A stretch of DNA of 64,000 nucleotides from an uncultured Saprospiraceae bacterium. Lineage in GTDB: Bacteria > Bacteroidota > Bacteroidia > Chitinophagales > Saprospiraceae. Below are positions 8,719 through 18,729 of this stretch, in pieces. The translations under genes and the position numbers were made by a program. The notes under the pieces are model-generated. The model ran no database searches, was not told the origin of the DNA, and saw only the letters and a list, made by a program, of their open reading frames with translations. Each line of letters opens with the position of its first letter. Position 1 is the stretch's first letter. Location of the stretch: the NCBI GenBank assembly GCA_937950315.1, contig CALFDU010000028.1:1-64000 (forward strand). The letters run 5' to 3'.

Positions 8719-10800
8719 TCATAAGTCAAAAGGAATTTCTATTTCATAACTGGTGCCTCTATTGGGACCCGTATCGACAACAAGTTCTCCATTCAAAAAT
8801 TCTACTCGAGATTTTATACTTTTCAAACCGACACTTTTCTCAACATCAATTGTGTCCAAATCAAACCCTATCCCATTGTCTTCTATGGTAAAATGATAAC
8901 GTCCATCTGTTGCAGAAGCTTGAATAAGAAATTGAGAAGCCTTAGAATATTTTATCGTATTGGTAACAGCTTCTTGGACAATACGATACAGCATAATCTG
9001 CGTTTGTTCTGACATATTTTCTTCTGAAGTAAACCACTGGGGTTTGATTATCAAATCTCCAGAAGTATTCACTTGGTCAGCAAGATCCTCGATTGCAGCA
9101 AACAAACCCAAATTCACCAATGCTCCCGGCATCATATCCTGTGAAATTCTTCTTACCTCGTCGTATGCAGAATTTACAAGGTCTTCCGTTTTGGCCAACA
9201 GATCTATATTCTCAAATTTTTTTATTTCGTCATGAACATTTTTCATCTGCAGCTTCACGGTGGATAGTATGCCACCCAACCCATCATGTAAATCTTGGGC
9301 AATTCTTTTTCTTTCAATTTCCTGACCTTCTATCATGGAAGACAATGCAAGAATTTTATTTTCATTCTTTAACTCATTGATCTTTTGATTTTTGATCTCA
9401 ATGTTTTTTATTGACAATATTTTGGTTCTTCTATTACGCTGAAATAAAATAAACAAACCTGAAACTCCCAAAAGTGCAACCAATCCCAAATATCTAGCTA
9501 ACACTTTTTCTTTACTTTTTTGATTCTGAATTATTAGTTTTTGTTTTTGTATCTCAACATCTTTAATTTTTGTTTCATACTTAACATCCAATGTTTTTAC
9601 TTCATTATTAAATTTTTCTTTACTCAGTGAATCCGTCAAAAAATGATATTGCTTTTGATATACAAACGCATTCTTCCAGTCAGCTTTACTCTCATACAAT
9701 TCTTTCAAAGCCCCATAGGATTCATTAACTCCAAAGTGATAATCTAGTTGTTCAAACAATTTCAATCCTTGTTTCATTGAATATTCCGCTTGCGCAAATT
9801 TAGATTGCTGAAGGTAGACCAGTCCTAGATTTTTGAATGCAGTTGCCTTCAATCGATCGTCGTTAATACCTTCTGCATGAGATAAAGCCTCTTTGTAATG
9901 TTTTATGCTTTGATCAAAATCTTCTTCTTTGTAGTACCAATCACCGATGGCAATCTCTGCTTCACTCGATCCTCTCACGTACCCAATCTTCTCGAATTGT
10001 TCTTTCGCAAATTGAAAATAATAGAATGAAGAATCCCTATCATCCTTTTCCAAATACCGTAAGCCGATATTTTTTGCGGTTACCCCCATGGCTTCCAAGT
10101 CATTAAACTCAATTGCTTTATTTAATAATTTCATTGAAATGGAAAAAGACTCTTCTTCTTTATCCAAATCTGAGTACAATCCTGCCAATCCACCTAACGC
10201 CCTCAAATAGGTTGATTTTTTACCAGAAGCTTCTCCAATTCTAACAGCTTCCATTTGGTAAGAAATTGCATCTTCAAATAAATAAAGAGCTCGAGAAATG
10301 GTCGCCAACGCATGTAAATTTCGCGAGAGATTAGATTGATCTGTGTCGTCGAGTTCTTTTTTTATCTGATAGGCAGTATCAAGATAATATTTTGCGCTAT
10401 CCAGATCATTGGTATAATACTTTAAGACCCCTATGTTTCCTAAGGTGGCAGAAGTAGACTCAGGATCATCCATCATTATGGAATATCTGACTGCTTTACT
10501 CATTGCTTCCTGCGCCTTGTCGTATCTTGAAGTACCCGTATAAAAAGAAGCCAAAGAAGTATACATTTGGTACCAAGCCAAATGATCATTTTGCTCAAAG
10601 GCTATTTCCTCCATCGCTTGAATGTGTGCCAGTACTTTAGAACTATCCGCACTTGCGTAATATGCAGCCAAACCTTGATGAGCATTTATCTTGTCCTTCC
10701 ATCCTTGAGCATTATTAAGTTGCTGTTGCAAACTATCCAATTGTGCTGCTGCATCAAGAGACAATAAAAAGAAGGAAATCAAAAAAAGACACTTGTACAT
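8719..10800 (-). CDS. TPR-containing sensor histidine kinase (HisKA_3 / NarL-partner type)
   Basis: This encodes 693 residues. The ATG at 10800 is chosen because it begins a signal peptide (M-Y-K-C-L-F-L-I-S-F-F, cleaved near A-A-A-Q); a longer reading starts at 10857. Residues about 25-390 are tetratricopeptide repeats facing the periplasm. A coiled coil and one transmembrane helix (about 437-453) follow. The dimerisation box E-R-K-R-I-A-Q-D-L-H-D-G-L-G-G carries the phospho-accepting His (about 505), and the ATPase domain has N-box (E-A-V-T-N-T-I-K-Y-S) and G1 (D-N-G-I-G-F-D) motifs. Such kinases normally phosphorylate a NarL/LuxR-type response regulator, but none is adjacent, so the partner must lie elsewhere. 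It converges on the adhesin gene with no spacer. Confidence 0.88.
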   Translation of the reverse strand: MYKCLFLISFFLLSLDAAAQLDSLQQQLNNAQGWKDKINAHQGLAAYYASADSSKVLAHIQAMEEIAFEQNDHLAWYQMYTSLASFYTGTSRYDKAQEAMSKAVRYSIMMDDPESTSATLGNIGVLKYYTNDLDSAKYYLDTAYQIKKELDDTDQSNLSRNLHALATISRALYLFEDAISYQMEAVRIGEASGKKSTYLRALGGLAGLYSDLDKEEESFSISMKLLNKAIEFNDLEAMGVTAKNIGLRYLEKDDRDSSFYYFQFAKEQFEKIGYVRGSSEAEIAIGDWYYKEEDFDQSIKHYKEALSHAEGINDDRLKATAFKNLGLVYLQQSKFAQAEYSMKQGLKLFEQLDYHFGVNESYGALKELYESKADWKNAFVYQKQYHFLTDSLSKEKFNNEVKTLDVKYETKIKDVEIQKQKLIIQNQKSKEKVLARYLGLVALLGVSGLFILFQRNRRTKILSIKNIEIKNQKINELKNENKILALSSMIEGQEIERKRIAQDLHDGLGGILSTVKLQMKNVHDEIKKFENIDLLAKTEDLVNSAYDEVRRISQDMMPGALVNLGLFAAIEDLADQVNTSGDLIIKPQWFTSEENMSEQTQIMLYRIVQEAVTNTIKYSKASQFLIQASATDGRYHFTIEDNGIGFDLDTIDVEKSVGLKSIKSRVEFLNGELVVDTGPNRGTSYEIEIPFDL

Positions 10801-11100
10801 ATCAATGCTTGCGTTAAGAATACAACTCATCAAGATAAGTTGGCCAAAATTAATCATTAGCGATACTTCTAATATCCCCTTTTTGAGGGAAACTCACTAT
10901 TTCCTTAGCCTAAAACCTAAGCCAATAATGCTTACTCAATCACCCAAAAAGTCTGGTTGACTGATCTTAAAATCTCCAATTTCACATTGAAGAAGAGCGA
11001 TTATCTCTTATTTCCACAGATGTGACGTCTATTAAGCTTGTTAATTCAATAATTAACCATAATAAACAGTCAAGAACCTATTACCATAAGTTAGACTTTA

Positions 11101-11108
11101 TATCTTTG
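11101..11108 (+). promoter_or_regulatory. Promoter -7 box (TAnnTTTG) for typA
   Basis: TATCTTTG matches the Bacteroidota sigma-70 -7 consensus and lies 17 bp before the typA start, implying a very short leader. No good TTG -33 element is seen at the usual distance. The rest of 10801-11125 is AT-rich and shows no gene. Confidence 0.55.
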
Positions 11109-11125
11109 CGCGCTTAATAAACACT

Positions 11126-12895
11126 ATGGAATCCATACGAAACATTGCGATTATTGCCCACGTAGATCACGGGAAAACAACACTGGTTGATAAAATCATT
11201 TATGAGTGTCAGACCTTGGAAAACAGGACTGAGTCAAAAGAACTTATACTTGACAACAACGACCTTGAAAGAGAAAGAGGAATTACCATTCTTTCCAAAA
11301 ACGTTTCTGTTAACTACCAAGGGGTCAAAATCAATATTTTAGACACACCTGGTCACGCAGATTTCGGTGGAGAAGTAGAGCGTGTTTTAAAAATGGCCGA
11401 TGGTGTATTATTATTGGTTGATGCTTTTGAAGGAGCTATGCCTCAGACTAGATTTGTACTTACCAAAGCGATCAACTTAGGTCTTAAGCCTATTGTTGTT
11501 GTCAATAAAGTAGACAAAGAAAACTGCAGACCTGAAGATGTTCAAGGAGAAGTATTTGACCTCATGTTCAATCTTGGTGCAACAGAAGACCAATTGGATT
11601 TTCAGACTCTTTTTGGTTCTTCCAAAGAAGGATGGATGAGTTTTGACCACAATCAAAGAACTCAAAATATCCAACCGCTTTTAAATGCAGTAATCGAGCA
11701 TATCCCAGAAGCACCTTACCACGAAGGTACTCCCCAAATGCAAATAACCTCATTAGACTTTTCAAAGTTTACAGGTAGAATTGCAATCGGTAGAGTTACG
11801 AGAGGTGATCTTCATGAAGGACAAGACTATATACTCTGCAAAGCGGATGATGTAATGAAGAAAGTAAGGATCAAAGAGCTTTTTGTTTTCGTAGGTCTAG
11901 GTAGAGAAAAAGTATCAACCGTAAGAAGTGGAGATTTGTGTGCTGTAATCGGATTGGATGATTTTGACATTGGTGACACCATCGCTGATCTTGAAAACCC
12001 AGAACCACTGCCTAGAATCTCAGTAGATGAACCTACCATGAGTATGTTGTTTACAATCAACACTTCACCGTTCTTTGGACAAGAAGGAAAGTTTGTCACA
12101 TCAAGACACTTAAGAGATAGACTCTATAAAGAAACTGAAAAAAATCTAGCCTTAAGAGTAGAGGATACTGCTACCGAAGACAAATTCAATGTTTTTGGGA
12201 GAGGGATACTTCACCTTTCTGTTCTTATTGAAACAATGAGAAGAGAAGGTTATGAATTACAGATTGGAAAACCAGAAGTAATCATCAAAGAAATTGATGG
12301 TGTAAAAAGTGAACCATTTGAACTTCTAGTCATTGATGTTCCAGAGCAATATGCAGGAAAAGCCATAGAGTTGGTAACACAAAAGAAAGGAATGTTGAGT
12401 GTAATGGAACCGAAAGGAGATGTTCAACACTTAGAATTTGACATTCCATCAAGAGGATTAATTGGACTAAGGAACAACATGCTTACTGCTACGGCAGGAG
12501 AAGCAGTCATGACACATAGATTCAAAGAGTACAGACCTTTTAGTGGAGAAATCAATGAAAGAGCAAAAGGATCATTTGTTTCAATGGAAGCTGGTCAAGC
12601 ATTGGCTTTCGCTTTGGATAGACTCCAGGACAGAGGAAGATTTTTCATCAAACCTGGAGACAAAGTGTACAAAGGTCAAGTTCTTGGTGAAAACTCAAGA
12701 GCCAACGACATGGACATCAATGTAATCAAAGGAAAAAAATTAACCAACATGAGATCTTCTGGTGCAGACGATGCTGCAAAGCTAGCTCCACCGATTATCT
12801 TTTCTCTAGAGGAAGCTATGGAGTATATCAAGAAAGATGAATACCTTGAGATCACCCCAGAGAGTATCAGAATGAGAAAAATCAACTGGCGTTAA
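11126..12895 (+). CDS. typA: Translational GTPase TypA/BipA
   Basis: This encodes 589 residues, near the usual 600. The translation-factor GTPase motifs are intact: G1 A-H-V-D-H-G-K-T-T (11-19), G2 E-R-G-I-T-I (about 50-55), G3 D-T-P-G-H (73-77) and G4 N-K-V-D (127-130). Domain II, EF-G-like domains and the TypA-specific C-terminal domain follow. TypA binds the ribosome and supports 50S assembly and growth under stress such as cold. It appears to be a single-gene unit; the gene after it starts 120 bp downstream. Confidence 0.97.
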   Translation: MESIRNIAIIAHVDHGKTTLVDKIIYECQTLENRTESKELILDNNDLERERGITILSKNVSVNYQGVKINILDTPGHADFGGEVERVLKMADGVLLLVDAFEGAMPQTRFVLTKAINLGLKPIVVVNKVDKENCRPEDVQGEVFDLMFNLGATEDQLDFQTLFGSSKEGWMSFDHNQRTQNIQPLLNAVIEHIPEAPYHEGTPQMQITSLDFSKFTGRIAIGRVTRGDLHEGQDYILCKADDVMKKVRIKELFVFVGLGREKVSTVRSGDLCAVIGLDDFDIGDTIADLENPEPLPRISVDEPTMSMLFTINTSPFFGQEGKFVTSRHLRDRLYKETEKNLALRVEDTATEDKFNVFGRGILHLSVLIETMRREGYELQIGKPEVIIKEIDGVKSEPFELLVIDVPEQYAGKAIELVTQKKGMLSVMEPKGDVQHLEFDIPSRGLIGLRNNMLTATAGEAVMTHRFKEYRPFSGEINERAKGSFVSMEAGQALAFALDRLQDRGRFFIKPGDKVYKGQVLGENSRANDMDINVIKGKKLTNMRSSGADDAAKLAPPIIFSLEEAMEYIKKDEYLEITPESIRMRKINWR

Positions 12896-13015
12896 TACCA
12901 TTTCTTAACAATTTTATTGTCTTTATTACTTTTAGTTGGTCTATAATCAACCAATTTGGCTATTGATTAAATTTAAATTGCTGTTTTTTCCGTAATTTGT
13001 AGTAAACAATACGAT

Positions 13016-15358
13016 ATGACATTATTCAGGTATATTACTACTCTCCTTACTATCATGCTTTTTATCGGTAGTATGTCAGCTCAATTGACATACGAAAACG
13101 TCAGCGACCAAGTAGGCTTTGGCCAATTTGGAGGCCTTACGGATTGTATTGTGGATATGAATGGAGATTATTTGGATGATATTGTGGTCGTCCAGTTTAA
13201 CTCAATGACAATCTTTTATCAACAAGAAGATGGCAGCTTCAGCGAAAGAGTATTCAATTGGAATTTCAATGCATTGCCTAGTTGGTCAATCACTGCCGGA
13301 GATATCAACGGTGATGGTTTCAATGATCTTGTATTAGGTGACGGCGAAAAAGTGGGTTTCTTCATGTCTGAAAACAATGGCAACTCATACTTTGAAGTGA
13401 CATTCCCTGAATTTATTTTTGCTCAGCGATCAACACTTTCTGACATCGATCAAGATGGTCACCTCGATGCATTTGTATGTAATGATGTTGCTATCAACCA
13501 TGTCTACAGGAACATGGGAGACGGTACATTACAACTGGATATTTCAATGTTACCGACAGCAGACATGGCAGGAAACTACGCCAATTTATGGACAGATTAT
13601 GACAATGATGGAGATCAAGATTTATTGATTACCAAATGTTTGGTTGGATCCAATAGTGCATCTGATCCAGAAAGGATCAATCTATTGTACAGAAACAACG
13701 GTGATGAAACATTTACTGAAGTTGGCGCTTCCGCAAATATGAACGACAATGCACAATCATGGGTTACCAATATGGAAGACTATGACAATGATGGAGATTT
13801 TGATGCCTTTATCGCAAACCATGATTTTGCTAACAGGTTTATGATCAACAATGGAGATGGCACATTTACTGATATTATTGACTCTACTGGAATAAATAAA
13901 TTTGATCTGGGCGCTTGGGGATCTAACGCTGCAGATTACAACAATGACGGATTTGTAGATATCATGTTGGACACCGAAAGAAAAATTTACTTAAACAATG
14001 GAGACTTGACATTTACAGAAGTAGAAGTACCTTTTGGTGATTTTAATAGAGGAGCTGTTGGAGATTTAAACAATGATGGAAGCCTTGATTTCATCATGAA
14101 CAACAAAGCATTTATAAGCACAACACAACAAGGAAACTGGCTTAAAGTAAATCTAAAAGGTTACAAAAGTAACAGCAATGGAATCGGAGCAAGACTAGAA
14201 TTACATGGTGAATGGGGAATGCAATCTAGAGAAATTAGATCAGGTGAAAGCTATGCCTCTATGAGTCATTTAAACGGTCATTTCGGTATCGGAGAAGCTA
14301 CTTCGATTGATAGCCTAGTTGTAAAATGGCCAAGTGGCATAAGAACTGTAGTTGTACAACCAGATGCAAACACGACACAATTTGTAGAAGAATTTGAATG
14401 CCTTATAGGAGATGTGCCTGTTACATATGTCGGCAGTTTAAGCCTGTGCCCTGGCGAAGAAATTTCACTTTCTGGACCAAATGATTTTGCGGAATACCTT
14501 TGGAGTAATGGCGAAACCACGCAATCAATCACAGTCAACGAAGCTGGCTCTTACAATTTACAAGTTACATCAGATGACGGTTGTGTAGGATTCAACAATG
14601 AAATTCAAGTAACTGCAATCGATGATTCTCCACCAACACTTTCTGAATCTGGTGAGTTTGAAATATGTGCTGGAGAGGAAATCAATGTATCTGTTATAAC
14701 CACACAATCGGGCATTACTTGGAGTAATGGCCTTACAGACAATCAAATTACAATCACTGAAACTGGAGAATACTTTGTCGAAACCACCAGTCAGTGCAAC
14801 AATGAAATACTTACATCAGAATCTGTATTTGTCAATGTAGTAACCCCTATCGACCCAATTGTAACCGACGTCGATGTTGCTGCAGGTGATTCCGCAACAT
14901 TGATGGCAGAAGGAGAAAATCTATTCTGGTATGCTTCGGAAACAGGAAGTACTCCGGTTTCCATTGGAAACACATTTACAACACCAGTGATCAATGAAAT
15001 AACCACTTACTATGTAGAAAGTATCATTGTAGGACCAAACGGGACACAATGCAGAAGTAATCGAGTTCCTGTTACTGTGGGTCTAACTAGCACAGAAGAG
15101 ATCATCCAAGAACTTGGAATTGATATTTATCCTAATCCTGCAACTGCCTTGATAAACATCGATATTGAACTTGCATCTGAAATTCATAAGATACAGTTAT
15201 TCAACAACCTAGGACAACTTGTTTCAAGTGTGCCAGCAGCCGAACTAGGTCAATCGACTATATCCATTGATTTATTGGATATGCCTACAGGAAACTATAC
15301 ACTAAAAATGAACACAAGCAAAGGTGTTGCATCTAAAAATATCATCGTAACTAAATAA
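13016..15358 (+). CDS. FG-GAP/VCBS and ASPIC/UnbV surface protein with T9SS type A sorting domain
   Basis: This encodes 780 residues with a signal peptide (cleaved near S-M-S-A-Q). Residues about 30-365 carry seven calcium-binding FG-GAP/VCBS motifs of the type D-x-N-x-D-G-x-x-D (for example D-I-N-G-D-G-F-N-D and D-Y-D-N-D-G-D-Q-D), predicting a beta-propeller. An ASPIC/UnbV domain follows (N-G-I-G-A-R through H-F-G-I-G and V-K-W-P-S-G), then two or three Ig-like domains and a type A sorting domain (D-I-Y-P-N-P-A-T ... G-N-Y-T-L-K). It should be exported through T9SS and anchored on the surface; the ligand is unknown. A strong hairpin terminator lies just after the stop. Confidence 0.9.
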   Translation: MTLFRYITTLLTIMLFIGSMSAQLTYENVSDQVGFGQFGGLTDCIVDMNGDYLDDIVVVQFNSMTIFYQQEDGSFSERVFNWNFNALPSWSITAGDINGDGFNDLVLGDGEKVGFFMSENNGNSYFEVTFPEFIFAQRSTLSDIDQDGHLDAFVCNDVAINHVYRNMGDGTLQLDISMLPTADMAGNYANLWTDYDNDGDQDLLITKCLVGSNSASDPERINLLYRNNGDETFTEVGASANMNDNAQSWVTNMEDYDNDGDFDAFIANHDFANRFMINNGDGTFTDIIDSTGINKFDLGAWGSNAADYNNDGFVDIMLDTERKIYLNNGDLTFTEVEVPFGDFNRGAVGDLNNDGSLDFIMNNKAFISTTQQGNWLKVNLKGYKSNSNGIGARLELHGEWGMQSREIRSGESYASMSHLNGHFGIGEATSIDSLVVKWPSGIRTVVVQPDANTTQFVEEFECLIGDVPVTYVGSLSLCPGEEISLSGPNDFAEYLWSNGETTQSITVNEAGSYNLQVTSDDGCVGFNNEIQVTAIDDSPPTLSESGEFEICAGEEINVSVITTQSGITWSNGLTDNQITITETGEYFVETTSQCNNEILTSESVFVNVVTPIDPIVTDVDVAAGDSATLMAEGENLFWYASETGSTPVSIGNTFTTPVINEITTYYVESIIVGPNGTQCRSNRVPVTVGLTSTEEIIQELGIDIYPNPATALINIDIELASEIHKIQLFNNLGQLVSSVPAAELGQSTISIDLLDMPTGNYTLKMNTSKGVASKNIIVTK

Positions 15359-15375
15359 AATTTATTGCGTAAACC

Positions 15376-15422
15376 AAAATAGAAAGAGCCCGCAACCAAT
15401 GGCTGCGGGCTCTTTCTATTTT
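15376..15422. terminator. Bidirectional rho-independent terminator
   Basis: A 19-bp perfect stem (15376-15394 with 15404-15422) and 9-nt loop have a GC-rich core and A/T-rich flanks on both sides. It sits between convergent genes (ASPIC/UnbV protein and yebC) and can serve both. Confidence 0.9.
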
Positions 15423-15490
15423 AATCTTTTACTTCTAAACAAAATCCTCAGAGACAAGAAGAATCAACTTTAAAAAATCAAATTCTTTTC

Positions 15491-16213
15491 CTACTTCAAG
15501 TTGTGAAAAACACGTTGTACATCTTCATCTTCTTCCAACTTGGCGACCATCTTCATAACATCCTCGACTTCACTCTCCCCCAGTTCCAACATATTTGAAG
15601 GAACCCATTCCGTTCCTGAACTCTTCACCTTCAATCCTTTTTCTTCCAAAGCCTTCTGCATTGTTCCAAATTCAGAAAAGCTTGCTCTGATGATGATTAC
15701 ATCCTCATCATTATCATTCTTCCCTTCTCCGACTTCTTCCAATCCATGATCAATCAATTCCAATTCCATCTCATCCATATCAAGACCTTCAGGATCCAAC
15801 TGAAATACAGCGTACTTGGTAAACTGAAAACTTACAGAACCTGTTGTACCCAATGAACCTTTCGCTTTGTTGAAGCAGGCTCTTACATTGGCCACCGTAC
15901 GGGTATTATTATCCGTTGCTGTTTCCACAATCACGGCTATTCCATGGGGTGCGTATCCTTCAAACATTACCTCATCGTAATTGGAAGTATCCTTACCCAT
16001 CGCACGCTTTATTGCCTGCTCAATTTTGTCTTTCGGCATGTTTACCGCACGCCCATTCTGGATAGCTCTTCTTAGGGTTGGATTATTTTCGGGATCAGGT
16101 CCACCCGCTTTTACTGCGATTACAATCTCCTTCCCAACACGACTGAATTGCTTTGCCATTCTATCATATCGAGCAAACATGCTGGATTTTCTAACTTCAA
16201 ATAATCTTCCCAT
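15491..16213 (-). CDS. YebC/PmpR family regulator (TACO1-like)
   Basis: This encodes 240 residues, the usual length. It starts M-G-R-L-F-E-V-R-K and keeps family signatures: G-P-D-P-E-N-N-P-x-L, A-x-x-x-N-M-P-K-D-x-I, the acidic strand around Y-E-G-Y-A-P-H-G, N-R/T-R-T-V-A-N-V-R and the turn G-S-L-G-x-T-G-S-V-x-F-x-F. Members of this family bind DNA or assist translation of proline-rich stretches; which applies here cannot be told from sequence. A TATATTTG -7 box lies 19 bp before the ATG. Confidence 0.95.
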   Translation of the reverse strand: MGRLFEVRKSSMFARYDRMAKQFSRVGKEIVIAVKAGGPDPENNPTLRRAIQNGRAVNMPKDKIEQAIKRAMGKDTSNYDEVMFEGYAPHGIAVIVETATDNNTRTVANVRACFNKAKGSLGTTGSVSFQFTKYAVFQLDPEGLDMDEMELELIDHGLEEVGEGKNDNDEDVIIIRASFSEFGTMQKALEEKGLKVKSSGTEWVPSNMLELGESEVEDVMKMVAKLEEDEDVQRVFHNLK

Positions 16214-16231
16214 TGCTTATTAATTTTGCTG

Positions 16232-16239
16232 CAAATATA
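16232..16239 (-). promoter_or_regulatory. Promoter -7 box (TAnnTTTG) for yebC
   Basis: On the minus strand TATATTTG fits the Bacteroidota -7 consensus, 19 bp before the yebC ATG. A TTG at the -33 position is not obvious. Confidence 0.45.
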
Positions 16240-16368
16240 TTTTATACACCCTTCTAATGGCGATGTTTTGATTAATTTTTTCTTAAAAGCCAGAATCCAA
16301 AGTGGATTCAAGCATTTTTTGTCGAAAAATTAATTCTAAAAAAAACAATTACTGTCTAAAAATGAGCG

Positions 16369-16402
16369 AAATACATATAATAAATTTATTTAATATGTAT
16401 TT
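16369..16402. repeat. Long AT-rich palindrome in the yebC-ctp intergenic region
   Basis: Perfect 10-bp arms (16369-16378 and 16393-16402) flank an inner ATAAATTTAT palindrome. It lies between the divergent yebC and ctp genes, 127 bp before the ctp ATG, and may be a protein-binding site. The rest of the 315-bp gap shows only the yebC -7 box. Confidence 0.4.
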
Positions 16403-16528
16403 TGTGTCGTTATTGACAAAACAATGACCTCCCCAACCTGCGTTAATGTTGTATTAAGGCCAAATTACTGAGGTTTAGAAGCTTAGAAATGCCTAATTTT
16501 AGAATATGTTAGAACTTTAAATAACAAA

Positions 16529-18622
16529 ATGAATATGAAGAGCTTAATATTGATTGGAATTTTTGCCATGAGCGGCTTTTTTGCGGCTTGGTACCCGAAA
16601 GTTGATTTTGCAGAAAAAGAAAGTATGATTTTGGATGCTGTGGTAAGATTCCTCGATGCATACCATTTCTCTCCTCAAGCTATTGATGATGAATTCTCTA
16701 GCAAAGCATATGACCTCTATTTGGATTACATCGATAATGGTAAAAGATTTTTGACGGAAGTCGAAGTAAATGAACTAAGCGCATTCAGAACTCAAATCGA
16801 TGATCAAGTAAATCTAAGAACTACTGGCTTCTTCGATTTGTCCATGGACAAATTAGAATTGGGCCACGAAAGAGCCAAAGGCATATTTGCAAAGTTAATC
16901 GATGGAGAGATTCCTATCAGCACTGACAGAACCATTGAAATGGATACTGAGAAAAGAAGCTTCTCAAAAGACGAGGCTGCTCTGGAAAATTTCTGGCTTG
17001 ATATGCTTTCATATGATTTAATAGACAGAATCAAAGACAAACAAGAAGAACAACAGGATAGCGTTACCAAACTCAGCCTTGAAGAAATCAAAGTGAAAGC
17101 TACTTCAGAAATGAAAGAATCATACGAAGACTGGTTTGAAAGAATAGAAAAAACAAGACGTTCTGATTATTTCGAAACGTTTGTAAATACGATTACGCAT
17201 GTATTTGACCCTCACTCAGATTATTTCAATCCTAAAGAAAAGGAAGATTTTGATATTAGAATGGGCGGTAAACTTCAAGGAATTGGGGCGAGATTGGTTG
17301 CCGATGGTGAATACACAAAAGTAACCGAAATCATACCTGGCGGACCTGCATGGAAAGGTAAAGACCTACAGGCTGATGAATTGATCATGAAAGTAAGGCA
17401 AAAAGGAGAAGAAGAAGCACTTAATATTCAAGGAATGAGAGTAGACGATGTCGTCACATTCATCAGAGGAGAACCGGGGACTGTCGTGTTCTTAACCGTC
17501 AAAGGTGTTGATGGTGCAGTAAGAGTGGTAGAGATCGAAAGAGATGAAGTCATCATTGATGAAGGTTTCGCTAAGTCACTCATCTTAAGTGACTCAGATG
17601 GCGTTGATAATATTGGATACATCAAATTACCAAGATTCTACGATAGCTTTGAAGGCAAAGTAGGAAACAGTTGTGCCAAAGACGTTGCTGCAGAAATTGA
17701 AAAATTAAAAGACAACAATGTAAATGGAATCATCCTTGACTTAAGAAACAACGGAGGAGGATCATTGAGAGATGTTGTTACAATGTCTGGTCTATTTATA
17801 GAAGACGGACCTATCGTACAAGTTAAACCAAGAGAAAAGAAAGCATTCTTGTATGAAGATCGTGACAAAGACGTACAATACGACGGACCAGTGATAGTAA
17901 TGGTCAATGAATTTTCTGCTTCAGCATCAGAAATTTTAGCTGCAGCTTTACAGGATTATAAAAGAGCAATCATTGTGGGTAGCAAGTCTACATTCGGAAA
18001 AGGTACGGTGCAAAGATTTGTGAATCTTGATGAAGCATTTAGAGGTGATGATAAATTCAAGCCTTTAGGTAATCTAAAAATCAGCATGCAGAAATTTTAC
18101 AGAATCAATGGAGGTTCTACTCAATTGAAAGGTGTAGTACCAGACATCATCTTACCAGATAACTATCACTACATTGAAACTGGAGAAAAAGATTACGATT
18201 ACGCAATGGAATGGACAGAAATAGATGACGTTGATTATAAGCAAGATGTATATGTCATTAATGACATGGACTATTTTGTAAACAATAGTGCAGCACGAGT
18301 GGCGAAAGATGAGAATTTCAAGTTGGTTTTAGAAAATGCAAAGAGGTTGAAGGACATGAGAGATGATAGTAATTATCCGCTTGACCTAGATCAGTTTTCT
18401 ACCAAAATGAACGAAAGAAAAGAAGCATCAGAAAAGTTTGACGATCTATATGAAGAAGATATTCAACAGTTGATGATTGCCAATCTTCCTCAAGATGCAG
18501 AAGCTATTGGATTTGACGAAAGTAAAGAAGCTAGAAATGAAGAATGGATTAAATCAGTTCAAAAAGATTTCTACTTGGAAGAAACGATGCATATCATGCA
18601 AGACATGATTAACAAAAAATAA
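16529..18622 (+). CDS. Carboxy-terminal processing protease (Prc/Tsp, S41)
   Basis: This encodes 697 residues, near the long Prc/Tsp type. It has an N-terminal signal/anchor (M-K-S-L-I-L-I-G-I-F-A), a helical N-terminal region, a PDZ domain at about 245-330 (G-G-K-L-Q-G-I-G-A, I-I-P-G-G-P-A) and the S41 core. The catalytic Ser is in F-S-A-S-A-S-E (about 465) and the general-base Lys in F-G-K-G-T-V-Q (about 491); the substrate-binding I-L-D-L-R-N-N-G-G-G-S-L is intact. The enzyme trims or degrades periplasmic and lipoprotein substrates from their C-termini. A strong terminator starts within the stop codon. Confidence 0.95.
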   Translation: MNMKSLILIGIFAMSGFFAAWYPKVDFAEKESMILDAVVRFLDAYHFSPQAIDDEFSSKAYDLYLDYIDNGKRFLTEVEVNELSAFRTQIDDQVNLRTTGFFDLSMDKLELGHERAKGIFAKLIDGEIPISTDRTIEMDTEKRSFSKDEAALENFWLDMLSYDLIDRIKDKQEEQQDSVTKLSLEEIKVKATSEMKESYEDWFERIEKTRRSDYFETFVNTITHVFDPHSDYFNPKEKEDFDIRMGGKLQGIGARLVADGEYTKVTEIIPGGPAWKGKDLQADELIMKVRQKGEEEALNIQGMRVDDVVTFIRGEPGTVVFLTVKGVDGAVRVVEIERDEVIIDEGFAKSLILSDSDGVDNIGYIKLPRFYDSFEGKVGNSCAKDVAAEIEKLKDNNVNGIILDLRNNGGGSLRDVVTMSGLFIEDGPIVQVKPREKKAFLYEDRDKDVQYDGPVIVMVNEFSASASEILAAALQDYKRAIIVGSKSTFGKGTVQRFVNLDEAFRGDDKFKPLGNLKISMQKFYRINGGSTQLKGVVPDIILPDNYHYIETGEKDYDYAMEWTEIDDVDYKQDVYVINDMDYFVNNSAARVAKDENFKLVLENAKRLKDMRDDSNYPLDLDQFSTKMNERKEASEKFDDLYEEDIQQLMIANLPQDAEAIGFDESKEARNEEWIKSVQKDFYLEETMHIMQDMINKK

Positions 18623-18659
18623 AAAAAATCCTTCCGCTACTGGCGGAAGGATTTTTTTT
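18621..18659 (+). terminator. Rho-independent terminator after ctp
   Basis: A C-C-T-T-C-C-G-C/G-C-G-G-A-A-G-G core (18630-18637 with 18643-18650) has a 5-nt loop. An A-run before and eight T after let the stem extend to 17 bp. It closes the ctp transcript and separates it from the exporter gene. Confidence 0.9.
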
Positions 18660-18729
18660 GCCCATATCTAAAGTACATATTGGTCAATATCGAAATGGGT
18701 TTTTTATATTGTGGTCACAGAAAGCAAAA

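Noticed and set aside
12900-13010. Weak hairpin after typA as a terminator
   Set aside because: The stem is only about 5 bp and lacks a T-run.
18658-18729. Upstream TTG start for the LysE-type exporter
   Set aside because: It starts inside the terminator of ctp, and the added residues are not part of the family fold; the ATG at 18730 fits.
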